From: Sulfurimonas sp.
GTDB lineage: Bacteria; Campylobacterota; Campylobacteria; Campylobacterales; Sulfurimonadaceae
Direction of reading: 5' to 3'
Length of the DNA stretch: 64,000 bases
Assembly (NCBI RefSeq): GCF_023229025.1
Contig: NZ_JALOAA010000002.1
Coordinates: 1 to 64,000, forward strand
A program made the translations under genes and the position numbers. Below the pieces are notes generated by a model, which made no database searches, had not been told where the DNA came from, and saw only the letters and a program-made list of their open reading frames with translations. Positions within the stretch are counted from its first letter, which is position 1. Each line of letters starts with the position of its first letter. Of this stretch, positions 29,952-38,467 are shown in pieces.

Positions 29952-31115
29952 ATGAATTCTCTAAAATCTGTAGCCGTAAATATATCAATACCGTTTTTTA
30001 TATTTTTCATATTCGTATTTATTGCACTTTATGAGTCCAAGATTCCTGAGTTTATATTTACTCTTGTACCATATCTCTTTTATGCGATAAGCGTACTCAT
30101 TTTATGGGTTTCTTGGCACTTTAACCGCAATAGATTTATCTTTATAATTATACCGCTACTACTTATAAGCATAGGATTTGAGTATCTTAGTGCTAACAAA
30201 AAGACAGATCTGTTTTTTTATGCCTCCGTGCTCTATCCACTGCATCTGCTTCTCTTTTTATCTCTAAGAGAGAGAGGGCTCTTCTCTATATGGGGTATTT
30301 TAAAGATCTCTCTATTTCTGTTTGAAATAGCTTCTGTTGCATATCTTGTTGCATATCCACAGAGTGATTTAATAGCTCTGCTAAAGATTAAACTCTTTGC
30401 CCTCTCTTTTTATCCGCTACAAGATATCTCTGTTGCAGTCGGTATTTTTGTACTTTTTATCATAAGCGCGCTACTGATATTTAATAGATATCTGCTATAT
30501 AACGGCTCTTTTTTAGTTATAGTTATAGCCTTTTACGCAGGCTTTTACTTTATAAAAACACCGCATGCACTTGAGCTTTCAATGTTGGCAATAGGTGTGA
30601 TAATCTTTATTTTACTCATACGAGAGTCATATCGTCTTGCTTTTTATGATGAGCTTACATCTCTTCCCGGAAGAAGGGCTTTGGTAGAGGATATGGCAAA
30701 ACTAGGTATGAAGTACTCTCTTGCTATGATAGACATAGATCACTTCAAGAAGTTTAATGATACTTACGGGCATGATACCGGCGATGAAGTTTTAAAAATG
30801 GTTGCCTCAAGATTGGCAAATGTCGGCGGTGGCGGAAAAGCGTATAGATACGGCGGAGAGGAGTTTGTACTTCTTTTTCCGTCAAAAGATTCGGATGAGT
30901 CCTATACTCATACCGATATATTAAGAGATGCCATAGCAAAAAGCCCATTTAGCGTTAGAAATAAGAAGAGCTCTAAGAGAATATTTATAAATATTTCAGC
31001 CGGAGTTGTACAGAAAAGTTCTAAAGATAGAGATCCGTTTGCCGTCATGAAAAGAGCCGATAATGCTCTTTATAAGGCAAAAAAAGCAGGAAGAAATCTG
31101 GTAGTAAAAGCATAA
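29952..31115 (+). CDS. membrane-bound diguanylate cyclase
   Basis: About eight hydrophobic helices in residues 1-225 form a membrane sensor of unknown ligand. A complete GGDEF domain follows from about 228, with metal-binding IDIDHFKKFNDTYGHD (260-275) and the intact motif G301-G-E-E-F305. The RxxD inhibitory site five residues upstream is absent, so feedback inhibition by cyclic-di-GMP is not expected. It should synthesise cyclic-di-GMP, which the LapD-like protein at 54317-56242 could read. Confidence 0.88.
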   Translation: MNSLKSVAVNISIPFFIFFIFVFIALYESKIPEFIFTLVPYLFYAISVLILWVSWHFNRNRFIFIIIPLLLISIGFEYLSANKKTDLFFYASVLYPLHLLLFLSLRERGLFSIWGILKISLFLFEIASVAYLVAYPQSDLIALLKIKLFALSFYPLQDISVAVGIFVLFIISALLIFNRYLLYNGSFLVIVIAFYAGFYFIKTPHALELSMLAIGVIIFILLIRESYRLAFYDELTSLPGRRALVEDMAKLGMKYSLAMIDIDHFKKFNDTYGHDTGDEVLKMVASRLANVGGGGKAYRYGGEEFVLLFPSKDSDESYTHTDILRDAIAKSPFSVRNKKSSKRIFINISAGVVQKSSKDRDPFAVMKRADNALYKAKKAGRNLVVKA

Positions 31116-31129
31116 AAGGTAGTAGTAAC

Positions 31130-32227
31130 ATGGAAGCAAATTATAGATTTTATAAGATAGACAAAGATTTTAGAAACCCTTATGCAAGAGATAAAGATAG
31201 GGTTATTCACTCCGGCAGCTTTAGAAAGCTTGAGTATAAAACACAAGTTTTTTTAAACCAAGAGGGAGATTTTTTTCGCACACGACTTACTCACTCTATT
31301 GAGGTCTCTCAAATCGCCCGTTCAATCACTTCGCATCTCGGCTTAAATGAATCACTATCTGAAGCAATAGCGCTTTCACATGACTTGGGGCACACTCCTT
31401 TTGGCCATATAGGCGGAGATACGCTCGATGAGTGTTTAAGACGTGATGGTTTTAAAAATGGATTTGATCATAATTTTCAGAGCTTTAGAGTTGTCTCTTC
31501 GCTAGAGAAGCGATATAGTGAATTTAATGGGCTAAACCTAACGTTTGCAACATTAGAGGGAATTTTAAAACACTCATATCCATATAAAAAAAGCTTTTTG
31601 CCTCCCGCAATAGATAAGCAGTTTAATCTCAAGACTCATCCAAGTATCGAAGCCATGGTTGTTGACCGCGCAGATGAAATTGCTTATATAACCCATGATA
31701 TAGACGATGGCGTCAACTCAGGGTTGATAAGTTTTGATGATTTACAAGAGAGTGAGCTGATAAAGATGATCTTGGAGAAAGTAAAGAGTGAAGGCGTCCA
31801 AGAGCAAGAGGATGAGATGTTTAGATACCGTTTTGTTTCGCACCTCATTAATCATCTGGTTTACTCGCTTATAGAGTACTCAAAAGATAGAGTTGATAAC
31901 TCTAAGATACTCTGCGCGACACTTGATAGCAAAACAAAACTTCCAATAGGTTTTGATGAGAAGCTTGAGTCAGAGATAAAAAAACTCAAAAAACTACTTT
32001 TTTCAAAGCTATACCAACATAAAGATATTGTTATTAAAATGTTTGCAGGTAAACAGGCGATAAGAGGACTATATAGCGGCTTAAATGAAGAGCCCAAGAT
32101 GCTACCTAAGTTTTATTACGCACAACTCCAATATAGAAAAAAGCATAGAGTTATAGCCGATTATATTGCATACATGAGCGACAGACATGCTCTCTCTTTT
32201 TATAATGAGATGTATGGAAAAATGTAG
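31130..32227 (+). CDS. dgt: dGTP triphosphohydrolase-like HD-domain protein
   Basis: Dgt-type enzymes cut dNTPs to deoxynucleosides and triphosphate. HD-domain metal ligands are H55 (RLTHSIEVSQIARS), H84-D85 (HDLGHTPFGHIGGD) and a later aspartate in ITHDIDDG. The N-terminal KDFRNPYARDKDRVIHS and FRKLEYKTQV match the family. The length, 365 residues, fits the shorter dGTPase-like type; the exact substrate is uncertain. Confidence 0.88.
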   Translation: MEANYRFYKIDKDFRNPYARDKDRVIHSGSFRKLEYKTQVFLNQEGDFFRTRLTHSIEVSQIARSITSHLGLNESLSEAIALSHDLGHTPFGHIGGDTLDECLRRDGFKNGFDHNFQSFRVVSSLEKRYSEFNGLNLTFATLEGILKHSYPYKKSFLPPAIDKQFNLKTHPSIEAMVVDRADEIAYITHDIDDGVNSGLISFDDLQESELIKMILEKVKSEGVQEQEDEMFRYRFVSHLINHLVYSLIEYSKDRVDNSKILCATLDSKTKLPIGFDEKLESEIKKLKKLLFSKLYQHKDIVIKMFAGKQAIRGLYSGLNEEPKMLPKFYYAQLQYRKKHRVIADYIAYMSDRHALSFYNEMYGKM

Positions 32228-32266
32228 TTTCGGAGTGTAGGTTTTTTGAGGGTTATAAGGTAAACC

Positions 32267-32282
32267 TTAGCCCCGAAGGGCT
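32267..32282 (-). terminator. stem-loop after rpsU
   Basis: On the minus strand, AGCCC-TTCG-GGGCT forms a 5 bp stem with a stable UUCG-type tetraloop (32269-32282), between convergent dgt and rpsU. The U tract is weak. Confidence 0.5.
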
Positions 32283-32287
32283 TAAGC

Positions 32288-32500
32288 TTATAGGCGTGAT
32301 TCGTAACGTCTCATCATATAAAGACGCTTAAGCATTTTCTTACGAGATGCAATTAAGAACTTCTTACGCTTTTCAGTTTCCGTTTCATGGAAACGGCGAG
32401 CACGAGCTTCCGTAACTATTAAGTTACGGTCAGTCTGCTTCTTGAAACGGCGGTAAGCTGCATCAAAATTATCATCACTGCGTAGTACGATACCTGGCAT
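32288..32500 (-). CDS. rpsU: 30S ribosomal protein S21
   Basis: S21 is a small basic ribosomal protein needed for translation initiation on many mRNAs. The 70-residue protein begins [21 protein letters not shown] and has the [13 protein letters not shown] basic helix and a C-terminal LKRLYMMRR. Its size and composition are as in the family. Confidence 0.96.
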   Translation of the reverse strand: MPGIVLRSDDNFDAAYRRFKKQTDRNLIVTEARARRFHETETEKRKKFLIASRKKMLKRLYMMRRYESRL

Positions 32501-32536
32501 ATCACATCACCCACTTTCTTTAAAATTTGAAATCGA

Positions 32537-32542
32537 ATTATA
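32537..32542 (-). promoter_or_regulatory. -10 element for rpsU
   Basis: TATAAT on the minus strand lies 36 bases before the rpsU start, in an AT-rich region. No clear -35 box is seen. Confidence 0.45.
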
Positions 32543-32690
32543 TCATAAACAGCTTTATTTGAGATTTTATTTGGTAAAAAGGCAATTTTTTTCTAAAATT
32601 GACACAAATCAAGGAGTAGATTTTTTAAATCGGATAAAATTCCTCTGATTTAAAACTAGAGCGTAATGCGTTCTTACCAAAGGAAATTAA

Positions 32691-32822
32691 ATGAAAATAT
32701 TCATTTTAACAGTTACATTAGTGTTGGGTGTCCTCCAAGCTGATAGTATCGTACACTACGATACAAAAGATGCAAATACTCAGATAGATAAACCGAATCA
32801 TCCGAGTACAGATATTTATTAA
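32691..32822 (+). CDS. 43-residue secreted peptide
   Basis: AAAGGAAAT precedes an ATG. The product has an N-terminal signal sequence (MKIFILTVTLVLGVLQA) and a 26-residue mature part that starts around DSIVHYDTKD. There are no cysteines. It is flanked by an upstream inverted repeat (TTTAAATC 32624-32631, GATTTAAA 32647-32654) and a strong downstream terminator, so it forms its own transcription unit. I recognise no family. Confidence 0.65.
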   Translation: MKIFILTVTLVLGVLQADSIVHYDTKDANTQIDKPNHPSTDIY

Positions 32823-32845
32823 TATCTAAAGTTTTATTTCTCCTT

Positions 32846-32876
32846 CTAAAATAGGTCATACCGAGACCTATTTTAG
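32846..32876 (+). terminator. 12 bp stem-loop terminator
   Basis: CTAAAATAGGTC (32846-32857) and GACCTATTTTAG (32865-32876) form a perfect 12 bp stem with a 7-base loop. It separates the secreted peptide from dnaG. The AT flanks of the stem let it act as a rho-independent terminator. Confidence 0.7.
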
Positions 32877-32922
32877 TAATCTCATATAACTTTTTTCAAA
32901 CTCTCTTTAACCAACAATTTTG

Positions 32923-32928
32923 TACAAT
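32923..32928 (+). promoter_or_regulatory. -10 element directly before dnaG start (leaderless candidate)
   Basis: TACAAT ends six bases before the dnaG ATG at 32935 and no ribosome site lies between. Transcription would begin at or next to the start codon. Confidence 0.45.
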
Positions 32929-32934
32929 ACAAAC

Positions 32935-34587
32935 ATGATTACTCAAGACTCCATAGAAGCCCTAAAAGCACGCCTTGACATTGTTGATGTAGTAGGTTCA
33001 TATCTAGAGCTTAGAAAAGCAGGTGCGAATTATAAGGCGCCGTGCCCTTTTCATGACGAAAAAACAGCCTCATTCGTAGTTAGCCCTGCTAAGCAGATAT
33101 ATCACTGTTTTGGATGCGGTGTCGGTGGAGATAGTATCAAGTTTGTTATGGAGCATGAAAAACTAAATTACCCGGAAGCTTTAGAAAAACTTGCCTCCTC
33201 ATATAATTTCTCACTCTCATACAGCGACAAAAAAAATGACAAACCTCGTTCCGGCTTTATGGAAAAAATAAGTAGTCGGTACCAATATCTACTTACAAAA
33301 AATTCAGAGGCACTCTCTTACATAAAGGAGCGAGGTATTTATGAGAGCAGCATGGAGAAGTTTGCTATTGGCTATGCACCGGATTCAAACGCGACAATAA
33401 ACTATATAAAATCCGAACTTTTAAATATGAGCGAAGCAGTAGAGATGGGCGTTGTGGGAAGTGATGGCTCAAGGCTTTTTGCTAGATTTATAGAGCGCAT
33501 AATATTTCCTATTCACTCCGCAAATGGAACAGTTGTCGGTTTTGGCGGCAGAACTATAACCGGACATCAAGCTAAATATGTAAACTCTCCTGAGACTCCA
33601 TACTTCAATAAATCACGTCTTCTCTATGCCTACCATCATGCGAAAAAGAGCATTCATAAAACAAAGCAGATAGTTATAACAGAGGGTTATCTTGATGTTA
33701 TTATGCTTCATCAGGCAGGGTTTGAGAATGCGGTTGCAACACTTGGTACGGCACTAACAGCGGAGCATCTGCCGCTGCTTAGAAAAGGGGAGCCTGAAGT
33801 TATAATGGCTTATGACGGTGACAAGGCAGGGCGAGCGGCAGCTCTAAAGGCATCAAGGCTTTTAAGCGTGAGCGGATTTAGCGGCGGAGTAGTTATCTTT
33901 GGAGAGGGGTTAGACCCTGCAGATATGGTTAAAGATGGTCTATCAGAAGAGCTCTCAGAGATGTTTAGAACTCCTCAGCCGTTTATAGAGTTTGTCCTAG
34001 ATGAGATAATATCTCTTTATAATCTATCCGACCCTAAGGCAAAAGAGTTGTGTATGCAAGAGGCAGTAGGGTATCTTAAGACTCTCTCCGCCATTCTTCA
34101 AGATAGATATAAGTCGTATCTAGCACAAAGGTTGGGAATTAATCCATCATTTGTTAAGCTGAGTAATCAAACTAACACTAACTACAGTAAGCCTGTTGAT
34201 GATAGAAGTCGATATAGAGATATGTGGGAGCTTAGTCTTATTAAGACGGTTTTAGAGCACCCAGAGTTTGTAAAGCAGATACTAGACGTATTAGATCCGT
34301 CACTTTTGCAGTTTCACTCACATGAGTTTAGTTTGGCTCTTAAGGGGAGCTTTGACGAACCCTCTTTGATGGCAATTGCTGTAGATGATCAGATAAAACC
34401 TTTAAAAAATGAAGAGGCATTAAAAGCTGAACTAATCGCCTTTTTAACTAAACATTATGAACGCGAATATAAAAAGGTAAATATGCAAAAGAATATCTCT
34501 TTTGAAGAGAAGGCTTTTTTTATTCGTAAATATAGAGGAAAAATCTCACAACTTCAAAGAGGTGAGCTTGTGGCTTTTAAGAGTTAG
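32935..34587 (+). CDS. dnaG: DNA primase
   Basis: DnaG makes RNA primers at the replication fork. The CHC2 zinc-binding domain has C37, H40, C58 and C61 (CPFHDEKTASF, YHCFGCG). The catalytic core starts GYAPDSN, FARFIERIIFPI, and the TOPRIM motif VITEGYLDVIMLHQAG with YDGDKAGRAAA. The C-terminal helicase-binding domain is present. The ATG at 32935 gives the usual MITQDSIEALK start. It overlaps the convergent helicase-C-only gene by 11 bases. Confidence 0.94.
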   Translation: MITQDSIEALKARLDIVDVVGSYLELRKAGANYKAPCPFHDEKTASFVVSPAKQIYHCFGCGVGGDSIKFVMEHEKLNYPEALEKLASSYNFSLSYSDKKNDKPRSGFMEKISSRYQYLLTKNSEALSYIKERGIYESSMEKFAIGYAPDSNATINYIKSELLNMSEAVEMGVVGSDGSRLFARFIERIIFPIHSANGTVVGFGGRTITGHQAKYVNSPETPYFNKSRLLYAYHHAKKSIHKTKQIVITEGYLDVIMLHQAGFENAVATLGTALTAEHLPLLRKGEPEVIMAYDGDKAGRAAALKASRLLSVSGFSGGVVIFGEGLDPADMVKDGLSEELSEMFRTPQPFIEFVLDEIISLYNLSDPKAKELCMQEAVGYLKTLSAILQDRYKSYLAQRLGINPSFVKLSNQTNTNYSKPVDDRSRYRDMWELSLIKTVLEHPEFVKQILDVLDPSLLQFHSHEFSLALKGSFDEPSLMAIAVDDQIKPLKNEEALKAELIAFLTKHYEREYKKVNMQKNISFEEKAFFIRKYRGKISQLQRGELVAFKS

Positions 34588-35293
34588 TCTCATCAGCATT
34601 TTTTGGCTTGCGCTCTTTTATGGATATCTTTCTTCCGGTACTCTTAGACGCTACTTGCCCATCTTTGGGCTTTCCGTCATAGCGGTGGTTTCTCTCGCCG
34701 CTTTTACCTGAAAATATTGCCTTTCCATTTTCATCTTTACCTAGAAATTTATTTGGCTTTTTAGAATCTTTTTTAGGTTTGTTAAAAGACTTTTTTTCAT
34801 GCTTGGGCTTACTGTTTGTATCTTGCTTAAGGGCATACTCCCTTTTTGGTTTTAGCGCCGCTTTTGCTATCTTCAAGCTAGCTTGCTCTTCATATTCAAA
34901 ACCTGCGATAATCTCCTGCTTAATGACTCTCTTTAAAAGAGTCTCTATAGGATATAGCTGTTTTTGTTCGCTAATATCAAGTAAAATAAGCGCACTCTCG
35001 GTAGCTCTAGAAACCCTTTGTATGTAAACATCGGCACTAGACGGCAAATCGTAGCTTATAAGTAGTTTGCATTTTAGCTCAGGCAGTTCTAAGAGTTCAT
35101 TGTCACTAAGGACTTTAATGTTCTCATTTTTCAACTTATTTTTTATTGGGCTGCTATCTTGTGTTGTAATAACAATAGTGTCAAGATTGCTATTTTGTTC
35201 TATCAATAGAGTAAGCAACGATAGCTTTTTGTCATTAGGACATGGATGAACACGATGTTTGTTGTGTTTGAGAGTTATTTGGCTAATTGGCAT
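34577..35293 (-). CDS. degenerate helicase C-terminal-domain protein with basic tail
   Basis: The first 125 residues resemble only the second RecA lobe of a DEAD-box helicase. NDKKLSLLTLLIEQ matches the lobe start, LLISYDLPSSADVYIQRVSRA matches the VNYELP...[10 protein letters not shown] region of RhlE, and LLKRVIKQEI matches its following helix. The motif VI arginines are lost (QRVSRA) and no Walker A lobe exists, so it cannot be a helicase by itself. From about 145, a lysine-rich tail resembles RhlE tails and probably binds RNA. It is divergent from rhlE and likely arose by duplication and loss. AGGA precedes the ATG. Confidence 0.7.
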   Translation of the reverse strand: MPISQITLKHNKHRVHPCPNDKKLSLLTLLIEQNSNLDTIVITTQDSSPIKNKLKNENIKVLSDNELLELPELKCKLLISYDLPSSADVYIQRVSRATESALILLDISEQKQLYPIETLLKRVIKQEIIAGFEYEEQASLKIAKAALKPKREYALKQDTNSKPKHEKKSFNKPKKDSKKPNKFLGKDENGKAIFSGKSGERNHRYDGKPKDGQVASKSTGRKISIKERKPKNADETNS

Positions 35294-35345
35294 AAAAAAT
35301 CCTAAGATAGTTTTTTAATATTTAGTTAATATTATATCTTACATT

Positions 35346-35365
35346 AGCATAATTTATGCTATTAT
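35346..35365 (+). promoter_or_regulatory. rhlE promoter with palindrome
   Basis: AGCATAATTTATGCT (35346-35360) is a perfect 7+1+7 inverted repeat. It overlaps an extended -10, TGCTATTAT (35357-35365), 28 bases before the rhlE ATG. The overlap suggests control by a repressor, although the palindrome may be chance. Confidence 0.4.
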
Positions 35366-35392
35366 GTATGAATATTACAAATCAGGAAAAGA

Positions 35393-36631
35393 ATGTCATT
35401 TAGCACATTAGGTTTATCGGCTCCTCTATTAAAAGCCGTAAAAGAAGAGGGCTATAGTGAGCCGACACCCATTCAAAAACAAGCAATACCGGTAATTTTA
35501 AGCAGAAAGGATATATTAGCGGGAGCTCAGACCGGAACGGGCAAGACAGCGGGTTTTACACTGCCTCTGCTTGAGCTTTTAAGTTCAAAACCCGCAAATG
35601 CAAAGCATAAAGTAAGAGCACTTATTATCACTCCAACAAGAGAGCTTGCTGCTCAAGTTGGCGAGAGCGTTGAGATTTATGGAAAATATCTTGGATTTAA
35701 ATCTGCAGTAATCTTTGGGGGAGTTAAAATAAATCCGCAACTCGTAAAGCTTCGCAAAGGTGTTGATATAGTTATTGCCACTCCTGGGCGGCTTTTGGAC
35801 CATATATCCCAAAAGAGCATAGATTTAAGAGCAGTCGAGTTTTTAGTGCTTGATGAAGCTGATAGAATGTTGGATATGGGCTTTATAAATGATATTAAAA
35901 AGATATTAGCAACTCTTCCAAAGCAGAAACAGACACTTCTTTTTTCAGCTACATACTCAGATGATATTAAAAAACTCTCGGATAAACTCTTAAACTCTCC
36001 GGTTCTTATAGAGGTGGCTCGTCCAAATATAGCTTCTGAGAGTGTAAAACAAGCGGTTTATCCTGTTGATAGAGAGCGAAAAAGAGAGCTGCTTACGCAT
36101 CTAATAAGCGATGGAGAGTGGAAGCAGGTTCTTGTTTTTACAAGAACAAAACATGGAGCAAATCGCCTTGCAGGACAGCTGGAAAAAGATGGTATAACCG
36201 CCGTTGCTATACATGGAAACAAGAGTCAAAATGCAAGAACAAAAGCATTGGACGACTTTAAAAATGGTGAAGTGAGAGTTTTGGTCGCAACAGATATAGC
36301 AGCTAGAGGAATAGACATAGATCAGCTTCCGCATGTAGTAAATTATGAACTTCCAAACGTACCTGAGGATTATGTTCACAGAATTGGCAGAACAGGACGT
36401 GCAGGAAAAGAGGGTGAAGCGATATCGCTTGTTTGTGTAGATGAAAATGAGTACTTGGCAAACATAGAGAAGTTAATAAAGAAGGATATCGCTAAAGTTT
36501 GGTTAAAAGAGTTTAAACCAGACCCTTCTATAAAAGCAGAAGCGATAAATCAAGGTGGTGGAAGAGGCAAAAACTCTAGAAGTGGAGCTAAAAATAGACC
36601 CTCTGAAAAATCAACTAGAAGAAAAAAGTAG
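35393..36631 (+). CDS. rhlE: DEAD-box ATP-dependent RNA helicase, RhlE type
   Basis: The protein unwinds short RNA duplexes, mainly in ribosome assembly. Motifs are complete: Q-motif PTPIQKQ (25-31), Walker A AQTGTGKT (45-52), [28 protein letters not shown] and HRIGRTGR. A basic, glycine-rich tail ([15 protein letters not shown]) ends the protein. The length of 412 fits RhlE. A helicase-C-only relative is encoded in the opposite direction upstream. Confidence 0.92.
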   Translation: MSFSTLGLSAPLLKAVKEEGYSEPTPIQKQAIPVILSRKDILAGAQTGTGKTAGFTLPLLELLSSKPANAKHKVRALIITPTRELAAQVGESVEIYGKYLGFKSAVIFGGVKINPQLVKLRKGVDIVIATPGRLLDHISQKSIDLRAVEFLVLDEADRMLDMGFINDIKKILATLPKQKQTLLFSATYSDDIKKLSDKLLNSPVLIEVARPNIASESVKQAVYPVDRERKRELLTHLISDGEWKQVLVFTRTKHGANRLAGQLEKDGITAVAIHGNKSQNARTKALDDFKNGEVRVLVATDIAARGIDIDQLPHVVNYELPNVPEDYVHRIGRTGRAGKEGEAISLVCVDENEYLANIEKLIKKDIAKVWLKEFKPDPSIKAEAINQGGGRGKNSRSGAKNRPSEKSTRRKK

Positions 36632-36639
36632 AAATAGTA

Positions 36640-36645
36640 TATAAT
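36640..36645 (+). promoter_or_regulatory. -10 element for the PP-loop gene
   Basis: TATAAT lies 37 bases before the ATG of the PP-loop protein, with CAAGGAAT as the ribosome site. Confidence 0.45.
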
Positions 36646-36682
36646 TATCTAGTTTAAGTTATCAATTTTACAAGGAATTAAG

Positions 36683-37666
36683 ATGAAAGCAGTCGCACTA
36701 TTTAGTGGTGGATTAGACTCTACTTTGGCAATAAAGCTTATAAGAGACCAAGGTATAGATGTCTTAGCAATAAATATTAATACAGGTTTTGGAAGTACAA
36801 AAGATAGGCTTGAACATATGCAAAATATGTGTGAACAAGTTGGAGCTGAACTAAAAATCATAGATATACAGAGCGAATATTTACAAGACGTTCTCTTTGA
36901 CCCAAAGCATGGATACGGTAAAAATTTTAACCCATGCATAGATTGTCATGCAAAGATGTTTGCAGTGGCAAAAAGAGTTATGGAGGCAGAAGGTGCTTCA
37001 TTTCTAATAAGCGGCGAGGTTTTGGGACAGCGTCCTATGAGCCAAAACAAAGATGCTCTGCAGATGGTTTTAAATGAGAGTAATTGTGACGGACTCCTGC
37101 TTAGACCGCTCTCGGCAAAAGCTCTTGAGCCTACAATAGCTGAGGTAAAAGGGTGGGTGGATAGAGAAAAACTAGAAGGCATCACGGGAAGAAGTCGTGA
37201 TAGACAGCTAGAACTTGTAAAAGAGATAGGGTTGGAAGATTTTGAAAGCCCTGGCGGAGGGTGCCTTTTAACAGATGAGAACTTCGCTAAAAAAATGTTT
37301 GATTTTATAAAGTATGACCTCTTTGAAGTAAGAGATGTTCCGGTTATGAAATATGGTCGTCATCTTAGACTTCCTGATGGAGCTAAGCTTGTAGTTGGAA
37401 GAAATAAAGATGAGAATCTCCATCTGCAAGAGATAGATAACGATAAATATTTTCATATAAAAACTATCGGTTTACCCGGTCCCCATTCGCTTCTTAGCAA
37501 AAGTGCAACTGCCGCTGACAAAGAGCTTGCGGCAAAGATAATTTTAACATACTGTAAAGCACAAGAGGGTAAGATATACACGCTAGCGCTTGATAAAGAT
37601 AAAGAAGAGCTTCAGGCAACCCCGTTTATATCTAGAGAAGAGATAAAGCCATACACGATAATGTAG
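36683..37666 (+). CDS. PP-loop ATP pyrophosphatase, tRNA-thiolation-like
   Basis: The N-terminal half is an adenine-nucleotide alpha-hydrolase (PP-loop) domain with SGGLDST at 8-14, as in MnmA and ThiI. It has an MnmA-like NPCIDCHAKMF with C84 and C87, and ISGEVLGQRPMSQ. The segment SPGGGCLLTDENF adds another conserved cysteine. The C-terminal half has an unassigned domain (LVVGRNKDENLHLQEI). I infer activation of a tRNA base or similar substrate for sulfur transfer, but it differs from true MnmA, so no gene symbol is given. Confidence 0.7.
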   Translation: MKAVALFSGGLDSTLAIKLIRDQGIDVLAININTGFGSTKDRLEHMQNMCEQVGAELKIIDIQSEYLQDVLFDPKHGYGKNFNPCIDCHAKMFAVAKRVMEAEGASFLISGEVLGQRPMSQNKDALQMVLNESNCDGLLLRPLSAKALEPTIAEVKGWVDREKLEGITGRSRDRQLELVKEIGLEDFESPGGGCLLTDENFAKKMFDFIKYDLFEVRDVPVMKYGRHLRLPDGAKLVVGRNKDENLHLQEIDNDKYFHIKTIGLPGPHSLLSKSATAADKELAAKIILTYCKAQEGKIYTLALDKDKEELQATPFISREEIKPYTIM

Positions 37667-37728
37667 ATTCTATATTTTATCGTTAATTTTGATATACTCT
37701 GTAAAATCTTAATAAGTTGGGGCAAAAT

Positions 37729-38142
37729 ATGGCAGGCGTACATTTTGGATTTGATAACTTTAGACAACTTCTTGATTTAAGTATAGGCTTAGCCCAGAGA
37801 GTGGATGAGAGTAGAGCAGAGAGCTTTACTCTGCTTTATTGTGATTTTTTAGAGGTTGAGCAGTCGGTCATAGATAGCTCTTTAGAGCAAATTTTAAGAA
37901 ATTCCGATGCTATTTTAAACTCTAAATCAGACTACTTTTTCCTACTTCCCTACACAGATAAGTATGGAGCACAAATTGTCAAAGATATGTTTGAAGAGTT
38001 TTTTGCAAGAAGCTTGGGTAGCGCTATGGTTAGTTATCCTATAGACGGTGAGAGTTCAAAAGCTCTTGTTGATGAGCTTGCAAACAACGTAAGCGCAATG
38101 TATAAAAAAGATTTAAGATGCCTGGATGACTTTAGTTCTTAA
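37729..38142 (+). CDS. hypothetical protein with degenerate GGDEF-like fold
   Basis: Residues 35-125 follow the outline of a nucleotide-cyclase domain: LLYCDFLEVEQ, ILRNSDAILNSKSDYFFLLPYTDKYGAQ, then SAMVSYPIDGESSKALVDEL. All catalytic residues, including GG(D/E)EF, are missing. It is 137 residues long. The ATG at 37729 follows GGGG at 37719-37722. It may be a regulatory relic or a protein-binding domain. It overlaps the next, convergent, gene by 4 bases. This assignment rests on pattern only. Confidence 0.5.
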   Translation: MAGVHFGFDNFRQLLDLSIGLAQRVDESRAESFTLLYCDFLEVEQSVIDSSLEQILRNSDAILNSKSDYFFLLPYTDKYGAQIVKDMFEEFFARSLGSAMVSYPIDGESSKALVDELANNVSAMYKKDLRCLDDFSS

Positions 38143-38378
38143 TTAAAACTATGCTCTTTGGAGTTTTTATAAAACTCAATTGCATCTGAAATCTTCTGCT
38201 CTTTATATATTTTTTTATCGCACACTAATCTGCACTTTATTTTACTATTTTTCCCCGCACTCTCGTTTAGCTCATTTTTTTTCGTCTCATAGGCTGACAT
38301 ATCAAAATCAACTTTCTTTGAATCAAAAGGGCTTTTAGCAATTAACAGTAAGGGAAATAGTAAGAGTAATAATTTCAT
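38139..38378 (-). CDS. small secreted hypothetical protein
   Basis: A signal peptide (MKLLLLLFPLLLIAKS) is followed by about 63 hydrophilic residues with a cysteine pair (CRLVC). No family is recognised. A TATAAT on the minus strand (38387-38392) ends 8 bases before the ATG and no ribosome site is visible, so the mRNA may be leaderless. It lies just upstream of, and divergent from, the fliK promoter. Confidence 0.55.
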   Translation of the reverse strand: MKLLLLLFPLLLIAKSPFDSKKVDFDMSAYETKKNELNESAGKNSKIKCRLVCDKKIYKEQKISDAIEFYKNSKEHSFN

Positions 38379-38410
38379 AATTCAAAATTATATCTATATA
38401 TATTTAATAG

Positions 38411-38427
38411 TGGAATAGTTTATGCTA
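38411..38427 (+). promoter_or_regulatory. sigma-54 promoter of the fliK-flgD-flgE-like operon
   Basis: TGGAATAGTTTATGCTA holds GG at 38412-38413 and GC at 38424-38425, exactly 10 bases apart, as needed for RpoN. Campylobacterota use RpoN for middle flagellar (rod and hook) genes, which fits the genes downstream. The fliK start lies 41 bases past the GC. Confidence 0.72.
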
Positions 38428-38467
38428 TTACCTTATATAAAATCTATGAGTAAAAAGGTGGTGTAAA

